DNA of 64,000 bases, from contig JACKEY010000010.1 of NCBI GenBank assembly GCA_020632755.1, forward strand, positions 124,001 to 188,000. The letters are read 5' to 3'. The DNA comes from Alphaproteobacteria bacterium. Its GTDB lineage: Bacteria > Myxococcota_A > UBA796 > UBA2385. Shown here in pieces: positions 33,772 through 43,200 of this stretch. The stretch's first letter is position 1, and the number at the start of each line of letters is the position of its first letter. The position numbers and the translations under genes were made by a program. Below the pieces are notes generated by a model. The model was not told where the DNA came from and made no database searches. It was given only the letters and a program-made list of their open reading frames with translations.

Positions 33772-35217
33772 ATGAACAGCCTCATCCTCCTCGCCTCGCT
33801 CCTCGCCTGCACGACCGCGCACACCGTCGAAGACGACGACGGCGGCGCGACCGATGTGGACACCGATGCCGACACCGACGGCGGCACCGACGGCGGGGTC
33901 GACTCCGGCTCGGGCACCGACGGCGGCACCCACACCGAAGGCGTGAGCGCCCGGCTGCACCCCGAGCTCGAGAGCCTGATCTACGTCGAGTGGACCCAGG
34001 AAGGGCCGGCCACGGCCTGGGTCGAGTACTCCTTCGACGGCGAGGACCGCGTCACCCCGACCTACGACGTCGACGACGGCGACCAGTCGCTCCTGCTGCT
34101 CGGCGTGCCCTACGCGCAGTCCGTGGCGTGGGAGGTCCACCTCGACGACGGCCTGGGCGACACCGTCCTGGGCTCGGGCACCATCAGCACCCCGGACCTG
34201 CCCGACGACTTCCCCGAGCCGGAGCTGCTGACCTCGGACGCCGCCCACTACGAGCCCACCGGCACCTACCTGCTGGGCTCGATCAACCAGGATCGCGGCG
34301 GCTGGGCCGGCGGCACCTACTGGAAGTGGATCATGGACCGCGAGGGGCGGATCGTGTGGCTGCACGAGACCCCCGACGAGAACTGGAGCATCTTCCTGCG
34401 CGTGTCGGTCGGCGGCGACCACATCCTGTGGGACGAAGCCACCTACTGGAACGAGTTCGACGAGGGCGCCGGGTCCAAGGTGCACCGCTGGTACATCGAC
34501 GGCACCGAGATCCGCGAGATCGCCACCCGCGGCCTGCACCACGCCTTCACCGAGCTGCCCGACGGCACGCTGGCCTGGGGCCAGGCCGACGGCGGCAGCG
34601 AGAACCTGGTCACGATGGGCCCCGACGACTCCAGCCCCAGCATCCTGTGGCGCTGCCGGGACTTCCACTCCGAGGTCGGCTCGCGCAGCTCCTGCCAGTC
34701 CAACACGGTCTACTACTCCACCGACCGGGACAGCTTCCTGTTCAGCTTCTACACGACCGACACCCTGGTCGAGATCGACGCCAGCAGCGGCGAGACCATG
34801 TGGTGGGCCGGCGGCGTCCGGGACGGCTTCACCTTCGACCCGCCCAGCTCGCAGTTCGCCTGGCAGCACGGGATGATGTGGACCGACGAAGGCACGCTCT
34901 TGATGTCCACCAAGGACACGGCCTTCGGCTGGCCGTCCGAGACCTACGCCCGCGAGTACCAGGTCGACTTCGACGCCGGAGTCCTGAAGAACACCTGGAC
35001 CTACGGCGAGGGCGAGGGGATCCTGGCCGACACGGCCGGCGAAGCCCACCGGCTGCCGAACGGCAACACGCTGCACAACTACGGCGCGGCCGCCCACATC
35101 AAGGAAGTCACCACCGACGGCGACATCGTGTGGGAGGTCACCTGGAACAGCGAGCGGCTGATCGGCCGCACGACCTTCATCGAAGACCTCTACGACCTGA
35201 TGCCCCCCACGGAGTGA
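33772..35217 (+). CDS. Arylsulfotransferase-like lipoprotein (1)
   Basis: The 481-residue protein starts with a lipoprotein signal (LILLASLLAC, Cys13), then an Asp/Thr/Gly-rich linker of about 40 residues, a short FN3-like domain (IYVEWTQEGPATAWVEYSFDG), and a beta-propeller-like region with GRIVWLHETPDENWS, HHAFTELPDGTLAW, MGPDDSSPSILW and TMWWAGGVRDG. This matches the arylsulfotransferase (ASST/Arylsulfotran_2) family, one of three related lipoproteins in the window. The catalytic activity is not proven by motif alone; some relatives may only bind. ATG 33772 is chosen for the signal peptide. It begins a run of four genes, with the next 4 nt downstream. Confidence 0.83.
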   Translation: MNSLILLASLLACTTAHTVEDDDGGATDVDTDADTDGGTDGGVDSGSGTDGGTHTEGVSARLHPELESLIYVEWTQEGPATAWVEYSFDGEDRVTPTYDVDDGDQSLLLLGVPYAQSVAWEVHLDDGLGDTVLGSGTISTPDLPDDFPEPELLTSDAAHYEPTGTYLLGSINQDRGGWAGGTYWKWIMDREGRIVWLHETPDENWSIFLRVSVGGDHILWDEATYWNEFDEGAGSKVHRWYIDGTEIREIATRGLHHAFTELPDGTLAWGQADGGSENLVTMGPDDSSPSILWRCRDFHSEVGSRSSCQSNTVYYSTDRDSFLFSFYTTDTLVEIDASSGETMWWAGGVRDGFTFDPPSSQFAWQHGMMWTDEGTLLMSTKDTAFGWPSETYAREYQVDFDAGVLKNTWTYGEGEGILADTAGEAHRLPNGNTLHNYGAAAHIKEVTTDGDIVWEVTWNSERLIGRTTFIEDLYDLMPPTE

Positions 35218-35221
35218 TGCC

Positions 35222-35827
35222 ATGACCCGCCCCCTGGGCCTGCTGGCCGCCGCCGCGCTGCTGGTCGGCTGCGGTGACAAGGACGACGACGACAGCGGCG
35301 CCGCCGCCACCGACTCGGGCACGTCCGACACCGACTCGAGCGCGACCGACACCGACACCGATGCGGACACCGACACCGACGGCACCGTCGAGCGGCTCGG
35401 CGTGGTCGAGCACGAAGGCAGCGCCGTCGTGGCCGACGGCGACTACAGCGGCACCGAGACCGTGTCCTTCATCGGCGACGACGGCGACGGCGACGTGCTG
35501 TGCAGCTACCAGCTCACCCTGGTCGACAGCGCCCCCCGCTCGGACTGCGACAACTGCGAGTGGGCCTTCGACCTGGAGATCACGGCGGCGAGCGTCGTCG
35601 CCGAGACGGGGCCGGGCTGCAGCGAGACCGTCGGCATGAACGCCGACGGCATCGCCGGACTGGTCGGCACCACCATCAGCTATGGCTACGACCCCGAGTT
35701 CTTCAGCCATGCCGCGGTGATCATGGGCTTCCTCGACGGCGAGTGGAAGCAGCTCGACTACGCCCTGTTCGACGAAGAGACCGACACCTTCACCTACGAC
35801 TGGCACTCCGAGTCGCTGTCGTACTGA
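35222..35827 (+). CDS. Lipoprotein of unknown function
   Basis: The 201-residue lipoprotein (LLAAAALLVGC, Cys17) has an Asp/Thr/Ser-rich linker of about 40 residues (DTDSSATDTDTDADTDTDGT) and a compact domain beginning VERLGVVEHEGSAVVADGDYSGTETVSF, with a CDNCEW motif. I know no family for it. GGAG spans the end of the preceding gene (4 nt gap), so it is coupled to the arylsulfotransferase-like gene. The third gene begins 13 nt downstream and may encode a partner; both carry unique C-terminal folds. Confidence 0.75.
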   Translation: MTRPLGLLAAAALLVGCGDKDDDDSGAAATDSGTSDTDSSATDTDTDADTDTDGTVERLGVVEHEGSAVVADGDYSGTETVSFIGDDGDGDVLCSYQLTLVDSAPRSDCDNCEWAFDLEITAASVVAETGPGCSETVGMNADGIAGLVGTTISYGYDPEFFSHAAVIMGFLDGEWKQLDYALFDEETDTFTYDWHSESLSY

Positions 35828-35840
35828 TCGAGAGATTCCG

Positions 35841-36797
35841 ATGCGCATCCCCCTCCCCCTGCTGCTCGTCGCCTGCGACGGGCTCGTCGCCTGCAACGAC
35901 AAGGGCGGCGACTCCGGCACGCTGGTCGCGAACATCACGCTCACCGACGACCAGAACTACAACTACTCGGGCGACATGACGGTCCCGATCGTGCAGACCG
36001 CGTCGGGTGTGTCGGTCGAGATCTGCTGGTCGGACGTCGACCAGGACATCCAGTGCCACGCCAAGGACCCGGTGGTCGACCTGGACAACATCGGGCTGGC
36101 GCGCTTCGGCACGCTGACCGAAGAAGAGGTCGAGACCGGGCTCGAGACCAACGAGCTGCTCCAGCGGGACAACACCGGCTACGTCGAGTACAACACCGAC
36201 CACAGCAGCACCTGCGCGCAGCTCGAGGACTTCAGCTTCTTCGGCACGCCCATCGATCTGGCGACCGAGTACACCGAAGAAGGCGGCACCTACCTGCTGA
36301 TGCTGACGGAAGGCACCGAGCCCGGCGTCGACGTCAAGATGATCACCTTCCTCGACCCGCGCGACGACAGCGACAACACCCGCGTCGACATCGAGCACGG
36401 CTGCGGCGTGCTGGACTTCACCGCCGACCTCGAGTCCCTCGAGACCGTCGGCCTGAGCACCGACGGCCCCTGGGTCATCGACTGGTCGGGACTCACCCGC
36501 GACGGCTTCGGCTCGGACCTGCGCCCCGACGACGTCACCAGCCTCAACGTCGGCTTCTACGAGGGCAAGACCCCCGCCGAGCTGGCGACGCAGTTCCTGG
36601 ACCTCGAGATCATCCCGACCAACCTGTACAGTCTGTCGCTGACGGGCGGGAACAGCGCCGACCTGGCCGCCGCCGTCGACGCCGATGGCAACGCCTTCTC
36701 CGGCCTGTCGGGCGACGGCACCTGGCTGCTCGCCCTGCGCTGTGGCCGCTGCTACAACCCGGCCCCGGTCTTCCTCTCCGTCCTGGTGGTCGAGTGA
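35841..36797 (+). CDS. Lipoprotein of unknown function in the arylsulfotransferase-like operon
   Basis: This 318-residue protein has a signal MRIPLPLLLVAC with Cys12 or Cys18 acylated. Features include ITLTDDQNYNYSGDMTVPI, then VSVEICWSDVDQDIQCHAKDPVVDLDNIGLARFG and CGRCYNP near the C-terminus. I know no family; the sequence reads as mainly beta strand and acidic loops. GAGAG upstream could be the ribosome site. Stop overlaps the start of the next gene (GTGA), indicating translational coupling with the second arylsulfotransferase-like gene. Confidence 0.75.
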   Translation: MRIPLPLLLVACDGLVACNDKGGDSGTLVANITLTDDQNYNYSGDMTVPIVQTASGVSVEICWSDVDQDIQCHAKDPVVDLDNIGLARFGTLTEEEVETGLETNELLQRDNTGYVEYNTDHSSTCAQLEDFSFFGTPIDLATEYTEEGGTYLLMLTEGTEPGVDVKMITFLDPRDDSDNTRVDIEHGCGVLDFTADLESLETVGLSTDGPWVIDWSGLTRDGFGSDLRPDDVTSLNVGFYEGKTPAELATQFLDLEIIPTNLYSLSLTGGNSADLAAAVDADGNAFSGLSGDGTWLLALRCGRCYNPAPVFLSVLVVE

Positions 36798-38110
36798 GCG
36801 CGGCCCTGCTCCTGTTGCTGGCCTGCACGGACGGCGGCAAGGGCGACGTCAGCCTCGACGGGCTGACCGCCGACCAGAGCGAGGCGATCGCGACGGTCTT
36901 CACCGCGTCGTGGACCAGCGACGTGGACACGCCGTCGTGGCTCGAGGCGACGCTGGCCGACGGCCGGGTCGTGACCACCCCCGCCGACGCAGGCGGAACG
37001 GACCACCAGGCGGTGCTGGTGGGGCTGCCGGCCAGCACCGACTTCGAGCTGCGCGCGGTGGCCGCCGGCGGCGAGAGCGAGCCCCTGGCGCTGACCTCGG
37101 GCAACCTGCCCCAGACGATGCCGCAGCTGTCCGGCGGTGGCGAAGGCAACGACCAGTACGCCTTCATCCCCGCGATCGGCAGCAGCACGGCCGCCCTCAT
37201 CCTGTCCCCCCAGGGCGAGATCGTCTGGTACCACACCGAGTCTCGCGAGCTCGACGTCTACCGGGTCCGGCCCTCCGTCGACGGCACCGGCGTCTGGTAC
37301 AGCGCGGCCAGCGTCTCCGGCGATCCCGCGGCCGACAGCGAGCTGGTGCACGTCTCCTGGGACGGCAGCCAGATCGACACCGTGCCCATCCCCCTGCTCG
37401 CCCACGACTTCGTCGAGCACCCCGACGGCACCCTGGCCACCATCGTCGTCGAGTACCGCGACCACGGCGGCGAGGAGCTCCGCGGCGACAAGCTGGTCGA
37501 GGTCGCCCCCGACGGCACCCAGACCACGATCTGGAGCGCCTGGGACTGCTTCGACCCCGACACTGCCCCGGGCGACGAGCCCGTGCTGGGCTGGACCTTC
37601 GCCAACGCCCTGGACCTGTCCCCCGACGGCACCGAGTACCACCTGGGGATCCGCAACTTCAGCAGCATCCTGCGCATCGACCGGGCCACCGGCGCCTGCC
37701 TCGAGGTCATCGGCGGCTTCGCGGCCGACGCGCCCGGCGACGCCGACGTCATCCGGGTCGACGACGACGAGTTCGAGCACCAGCACCAGTTCGAGCTGGT
37801 CGGTGACCGGCTGCTGGTCTTCGACAACGAAGGCCTGGGCGGCCAGCAGAGCCGCGCCGTCGAGTACCACCTCGACCGCGACGCCGGCACGGCCGAGCCG
37901 GTCTGGGAGTACGCCCCCGACGGGCTCTACAGCTTCGTGCTGGGCGACGTGAAGCGCATGGACGACGGCGACACGCTGATCACCTGGTCCGTCGCCGGCG
38001 AGATCGACCGCGTCACCGCCGACGGCACGGCCGAGTGGACCGTGAACACCAGCCTGGGCAGCGCCTTCGGCTTCGCGACCTGGACCCCGTCGCCGTACAC
38101 GCTGCCGTAG
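36794..38110 (+). CDS. Arylsulfotransferase-like lipoprotein (2)
   Basis: The 438-residue lipoprotein has signal MSAALLLLLAC and mature start TDGGKG; the third paralogue begins similarly (ACKDGGKG). It has an FN3-like segment (ATVFTASWTSDVDTPSWLEATLADG), followed by a propeller with SPQGEIVWYHTESRELDV, HDFVEHPDGTLATIV, LVEVAPDGTQTTIWSAWDCFDPD, EFEHQHQFELVGDRLLVFDNEG. GTG start overlapping the preceding stop. Family as for the gene at 33772; substrates are unknown. The gene ends before a near-perfect hairpin shared with the convergent unknown gene. Confidence 0.83.
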   Translation: MSAALLLLLACTDGGKGDVSLDGLTADQSEAIATVFTASWTSDVDTPSWLEATLADGRVVTTPADAGGTDHQAVLVGLPASTDFELRAVAAGGESEPLALTSGNLPQTMPQLSGGGEGNDQYAFIPAIGSSTAALILSPQGEIVWYHTESRELDVYRVRPSVDGTGVWYSAASVSGDPAADSELVHVSWDGSQIDTVPIPLLAHDFVEHPDGTLATIVVEYRDHGGEELRGDKLVEVAPDGTQTTIWSAWDCFDPDTAPGDEPVLGWTFANALDLSPDGTEYHLGIRNFSSILRIDRATGACLEVIGGFAADAPGDADVIRVDDDEFEHQHQFELVGDRLLVFDNEGLGGQQSRAVEYHLDRDAGTAEPVWEYAPDGLYSFVLGDVKRMDDGDTLITWSVAGEIDRVTADGTAEWTVNTSLGSAFGFATWTPSPYTLP

Positions 38111-38122
38111 GGCCCGGGGCCC

Positions 38123-38156
38123 GGCCGGCGGCGGCCGAGGGGAACCGCGGCCGGCC
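38123..38156. terminator. Bidirectional GC hairpin between convergent genes
   Basis: GGCCGGCGGCGG (38123-38134) pairs with CCGCGGCCGGCC (38145-38156) with one mismatch, around a 10-nt loop. Convergent genes end at 38110 (+) and 38156 (-); the right arm touches the stop codon of the minus gene. No T run follows. Confidence 0.55.
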
Positions 38157-38785
38157 TACACGTCTTCGCGGACCAGCATGAAGAAGGCGCCCATCTTCTT
38201 GCCGTTCTTGAAGGCGGCGCCGATGGTCACGTGGTCGCTGACCCGGCGCATGAAGTCGCGGGTCTTGTGGTACACGAAGAACTGCAGCCCGCGGCTGTTC
38301 GGCACGACCTTGGGCCAGTGGGCGGGCACGGGACCGTCGGGCACCTGGAAGTAGTCGACGACGGTGTGGCCGCGCTCGGGCCACTCGGGCTCGTGGGCCG
38401 TCGGCGTGTGCACGAAGTAGCCGGGACCGATGAGCGGCCCGAAGGGCGAGATGTTGTAGCCGTGCAGCTGGTCCTTCTTGCCGGTCGGACGGAACATCGG
38501 CTTCTGGAAGCGGCGGCCGAAGCCGGGGATCGGCAGGCTGTTCCAGCCGTGGTGCGGGACGGGCGTGCCGTCGGGCACATGGTCGGGCACGAAGTAGGAC
38601 AGGTCGAGGGGCTCGGCCGAGGCGGCGAGGTCGAACAGCTTGCCCTGCATGCCCCGGGGCGAGCCCATCACCTGGCCCAGGCGCTGCTCGTGCGTCAGGC
38701 CGTCGAGGAACGAGGCGATCTCGTCGAGAGAAGCGCCCGCCATGACCATCTGGGTCATCGAGGCGGGGGACAGCGCGGTGCTCAT
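38156..38785 (-). CDS. Protein of unknown function next to radical SAM gene
   Basis: This 209-residue protein has no signal peptide or membrane segment. Residues 1-50 look helical (LDEIASFLDGLTHEQRLGQVMG). The rest is rich in Pro, Gly and aromatic residues: LSYFVPDHVPDGTPVPHHGWNSLPIPGFGRRFQKPMF, GYFVHTPTAHEPEWPERG, GLQFFVYHKTRDFMRRVSDHVTIGAAFKNGKKMG. I do not recognise it. It lies 58 nt downstream of the radical SAM gene, in the same direction, and may be its substrate or partner. Start ATG 38785 with GGAG about ten nt upstream. Confidence 0.8.
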   Translation of the reverse strand: MSTALSPASMTQMVMAGASLDEIASFLDGLTHEQRLGQVMGSPRGMQGKLFDLAASAEPLDLSYFVPDHVPDGTPVPHHGWNSLPIPGFGRRFQKPMFRPTGKKDQLHGYNISPFGPLIGPGYFVHTPTAHEPEWPERGHTVVDYFQVPDGPVPAHWPKVVPNSRGLQFFVYHKTRDFMRRVSDHVTIGAAFKNGKKMGAFFMLVREDV

Positions 38786-38843
38786 GCGGGCTCCAGGGCG
38801 GCAGGCCGTGGGGACGGGGCCGGTCCCTAACCGCTGACGACTG

Positions 38844-40064
38844 TCACTTGGCAGCGGCTTCCGGGACGATCGGCGCGGCGTCGGTGCGAGCCCAGCGTTC
38901 CTTGGCCTGTTCGAAGGTCAGGGGCTCGCCGTCCCGCCGGGCCAGGGTCAGCTTCGCGGTCTCGAAGAAGCCCTCCATCGTGCGGAACATGCTGCTGGTG
39001 TCGATCCAGCAGGCCCGCATGCAGCCCTCGCAGCTGGCGGCCTCGAGCATGCGCTTGCGCTCGTAGACGGCCGAGTGGAAGTAGTCCTCGAAGCCCGGAT
39101 CCATGAAGTCCAGGTGCTGGTGCACGGTCCGGTGGCAGATGGTGAACTGCCCGTTGGGCGCCACGCTGAAGTACAGCCGACCCGCGTCGCAGCCTTCGGC
39201 CGGGAAGCGCCCGGTCTTGAGGTACATGCGGCTGGCTTCCAGGTAGGGCGTGCTGTTGAGGATCGGCCAGCCGTCCTTCTTCATGGCCAGGATCTGGTCG
39301 TAGGCCGCGTCGATGCGCGCCTGCACGTGGGCCGGCGAGTCGTTGCTGGCCACGCCCATCTCGGGCCGGTAGCGGATGAACCGGGCTTCCCAGTTGCGCA
39401 CGCCGGCCTTGGCGTCCGCCAGCAGCTCGACGGGCAGGAAGCTCACGGCGAAGCCGATGTCCCGGGCGAAGCGGACGATGTCGGGCAGCTCTTCCAGGTT
39501 CAGGTTGCTGACGACGCAGTTGATGGTCGGGAGCGCGCCCTGCACGTGGTACAGCTTCTGCCCGATGTGGGTCATGGTGCGCACGGCGGCGTCCCAGGAA
39601 CCCTCGGCTTCGCAGATGTAGTCGAAGCGCGCCGGGTACAGGCTGTCCAGGCTGATGCTGAAGTTCTTCAGCCCCAGGTCGATGCAGTGGTCGACCCGCG
39701 CCAGGTAGTCGCGGCCCTCGACCACGTTGCGCCCGTTGCCCTTGGGCACACCGTTGGTGAGCACCCGCAGGTTCAGGCCCTGGCCGATGAAGGCCTCGAC
39801 CGCGTCTTCGATGCGGGCGGACGCGAAGGGCTCGCCGCCGCCGATGCTGACCTGGACGACACCCAGGCGCGCCATCTTGGCCGCCATGGTGCGGATCTCG
39901 TCGACGGACAGCTCTTCCTTCTCGTCGCCGTAGCGCCAGATGCCGCACATCTTGCAGGTCAGGTTGCAGCGATGGGTGATGCCCCAGTGGGCGTAGACCG
40001 GCACGCTGCGGGTGACCGCGGCCTTGGCGATGCGCGCGTAGTTGCGCGCGGTGAAGCGAAGCAT
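38844..40064 (-). CDS. Radical SAM enzyme with SPASM-like C-terminal Cys cluster
   Basis: The 406-residue protein has the radical SAM cluster motif CNLTCKMC (Cys33, 37, 40), a GGEP-like motif VSIGGGEPF, ISLDSL and TNGVP, and a C-terminal Cys region (GCDAGRLYF, FTICHR, CEGCMRACWID) suggesting SPASM-like auxiliary clusters. This architecture is typical of peptide- or protein-modifying enzymes and MoaA-like enzymes. Reaction unknown. ATG 40064. A good promoter with a dyad over its -35 lies 50 nt upstream. The unknown protein gene at 38156 follows, possibly as its substrate. Confidence 0.9.
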   Translation of the reverse strand: MLRFTARNYARIAKAAVTRSVPVYAHWGITHRCNLTCKMCGIWRYGDEKEELSVDEIRTMAAKMARLGVVQVSIGGGEPFASARIEDAVEAFIGQGLNLRVLTNGVPKGNGRNVVEGRDYLARVDHCIDLGLKNFSISLDSLYPARFDYICEAEGSWDAAVRTMTHIGQKLYHVQGALPTINCVVSNLNLEELPDIVRFARDIGFAVSFLPVELLADAKAGVRNWEARFIRYRPEMGVASNDSPAHVQARIDAAYDQILAMKKDGWPILNSTPYLEASRMYLKTGRFPAEGCDAGRLYFSVAPNGQFTICHRTVHQHLDFMDPGFEDYFHSAVYERKRMLEAASCEGCMRACWIDTSSMFRTMEGFFETAKLTLARRDGEPLTFEQAKERWARTDAAPIVPEAAAK

Positions 40065-40114
40065 CGAGCGCTCCCTGGCGTTCCGTCGGCGCGCGTCCGC
40101 GCCGAGGTGGCCGA

Positions 40115-40148
40115 AGTGTAGCCCGAATCCCCGACCTGTCAGGGTCGG
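40115..40148 (-). promoter_or_regulatory. Promoter and operator-like dyad of the radical SAM gene
   Basis: On the minus strand CTGACA (40142-40137) and TACACT (40120-40115), 16 bp apart, resemble -35 and -10 elements. The inverted repeat CCGACC-N6-GGTCGG (40131-40148) surrounds the -35, as a repressor site would. A leader of about 45 nt follows. The other direction leads to the TSP3 gene at 40246. Confidence 0.55.
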
Positions 40149-40245
40149 TCACGCGACACCGCGAAGCGACTTCCTTCGACCGCAGACCTGAAAGACTCTG
40201 CAAGCCACCCGGGAAGCGACGCCCGGATTCCCTGTCGGAGGACCG

Positions 40246-43200
40246 ATGTCCCGCCGTGCTGCTGTGCTGCTGCTGCTCTTCCCCGCTCCCGCCCTGGCCG
40301 TGACCTTCCCCGCCGACGACGCCTGGGAGGCCCTCCCCTGGGACGGCGGCGTGCTCACCGACCCCTGTGACGATGTCTCCGGCAGCGACTGGTGGGACAT
40401 CGTCGGCGACGACGCGCGACCGGCCGGCTTCTGGGCCTACGACGACACCAACGTCTACTTCCGCCTGCGGGTCCGCGACGAGCCCTACAAGAGCAGCGGG
40501 GGCTCGCCATCCGACTGGCGCAGCTTCGGTTGGGGCGTGATGATCGAGGCCGACTGGGAGGGGCCGCCCTACTACTACGACCACATCGTCTACGTGGACG
40601 GCGTGGGCGACGACATCGTCCTGGCCGAGAACACGACGGGCAGCTCGCCCTTCGCGACCGACGCCGCCGAGACCGAGCTGTCCCGCTACGACGCGCCGAT
40701 GGCCGAGTCCCCCGACGCCGGCAGCAGCTACGCGGCCTGGGTCGCCGCCGGCACGGACGTCTGCGGCGACGGCGGCGCCGACTACTTCCTGGACTGGGCC
40801 GTGCCCTGGGCCGACCTGGCCGCCGCGACCGGCGCTGCGAGCCCCGAAGACCTCGCCTTCGCCATGGGCACCTCGGCGTCGGCCAGGTCCTTCTCCAAGG
40901 ACGTGGCCGGCTGCGACGGCGACACCGGCCTGTGCGAGTGGTGGAGCGTCATCACGGACAGCGAGGCCGACACCGACGGCGACGGCCTGACCAACCAGGA
41001 CGAGGTCGACCTCTACGGGACCGATCCCGACGACGCCGATACCGACGACGACGGGCTCGACGACGGCGAGGAGGTGCTGACCCACGGCACCGACCCCCTC
41101 GACGAGGACACCGACGACGACGGGCTGCTGGATGGGGAGGAGGTCGACACCTGGGGCAGCGATCCCCTCGACGAGGACACGGACAACGACGGCCTGCTGG
41201 ACGGGGAGGAGGTCGACACCTACGGCACGGACCCGACGGACCGGGACACCGACGACGGCGGTGTGGACGACGGCACCGAGGTCGAGGTCGACGGCACGGA
41301 TCCGCTGGATCCCGACGACGATCGCATCTCGACCGACACGGACGGCGACGGCCTGTTCGACTGGGAGGAGGAGGAGCTCGGGACCGACCCCGACGACCCC
41401 GACACCGACGGCGACGGGCTCACCGATGGCGAGGAGGTGATCACCCACGAGACCGACCCGCTGGACGCCGACACCGACGACGACGGCCTCACGGACGGCG
41501 AGGAGGTCGACACCCACGGAACGGATCCCCTCGACCCCGACACCGACGGCGACGGGCTGTCCGACGGCGACGAGGTCGACATCCACGGCAGCGATCCCCT
41601 CGACGCCGACACCGACGACGACGGGCTCTCCGACGGCGACGAGGTCGACGTGCACGGCACCGACCCCACCGACGCCGACACCGACGACGACGGGCTCACC
41701 GACGGCGACGAGATCGACGTGTGGGGCAGCGACCCCCTCGACACCGACACCGACGACGACGGGCTCACGGACGGCGACGAGGTCGACACCTTCGGCACCG
41801 ACCCGACCGACGCCGACACCGACGACGACGGGCTGCTGGACGGCGAGGAGGTGGGCGAGACCGGCACCGACCCCACCGACGCCGACACCGACGACGACGG
41901 ACTCTCCGATGGCGACGAGGTCGACGTGCACGGCACCGACCCCCTCGACGCCGACACCGACGACGACGGGCTGTCCGACGGCGCGGAGCTGTCGACCCAC
42001 GGCACCGACCCGCTCGACGCCGACACCGACGACGACGGCCTCTCCGACGGCGACGAGGTCGACACCTTCGGCACCGACCCCCTCGACGAGGACACCGACG
42101 GCGACCGGCTGTCCGACGGCGACGAGGTCACGGTCCACGGCACCGACCCGACCGACCGCGACACCGACGACGGCGGCGTGGGCGACGGCGTCGAGGTGCT
42201 CGAGGACGGCACCGATCCGCTGGACGGCAGCGACGATATGGTGGGCGACGACACCGACGGCGACGGCATCCCCGACGATGAAGAGGAGGACCTGGGCACC
42301 GACCCGCTCGATCCCGACACCGACGACGACGGGCTCGACGATGGCGAAGAGGTCGACGGGGGCACCGACCCCCTCGACCCCGACACCGACGACGACGGCC
42401 TCTCCGACGGTGACGAGGTCTACGTGCACGGCACCGATCCCCTCGACGACGACACCGACGACGACGGACTCTCCGACGGTGACGAGGTCGACGTGCACGG
42501 CACCGATCCCCTCGACGACGACACCGACGACGACGGGCTCTCCGACGGCGACGAGGTCGACGTGCACGGCACCGATCCCACCGACGCGGACACCGACGAC
42601 GACGGCCTCTCCGACGGCGACGAGGTCGACTCCTACGGCACGGACCCGACGGACGCCGACACGGATGGCGACGGCCTGGGCGACGGCGACGAGGTCCGCA
42701 CCCACGGCACCGACCCCACCGACGCCGACACCGACGACGACCGGCTCTCCGACGGCGCCGAGATCCTCACCCACGGCACCGACCCCCACGACCCCGACAC
42801 CGACGACGGCGGCGTCCCCGACGGCACCGAGGTCGAAGAGGGCACCGACCCCCTCGACCCGAGCGACGACAGCTCCATCGTCGACACCGACGGCGACGGT
42901 CTGACCGACGACCGGGAAGCCGAGCTCGGCACCGACCCGCTGGACCCCGACACCGACGACGACGGCCTGTCCGACCGCGACGAGGTCGTCGACATCGGCA
43001 CCGACCCGCTCGACCCCGACACCGACGACGACGGCCTGACCGACGGCGACGAAGCCGCCGAGGACGGGGCCGGCACCGACCCGCTCGACCCCGACAGCGA
43101 CGACGACGGCCTGTCCGACGGCGACGAGGTCGGCCCCAGCGACGGCAGCAGCGAGGGCACCGGCACGGACCCGCTGGACGACGACAGCGACGACGACGGC

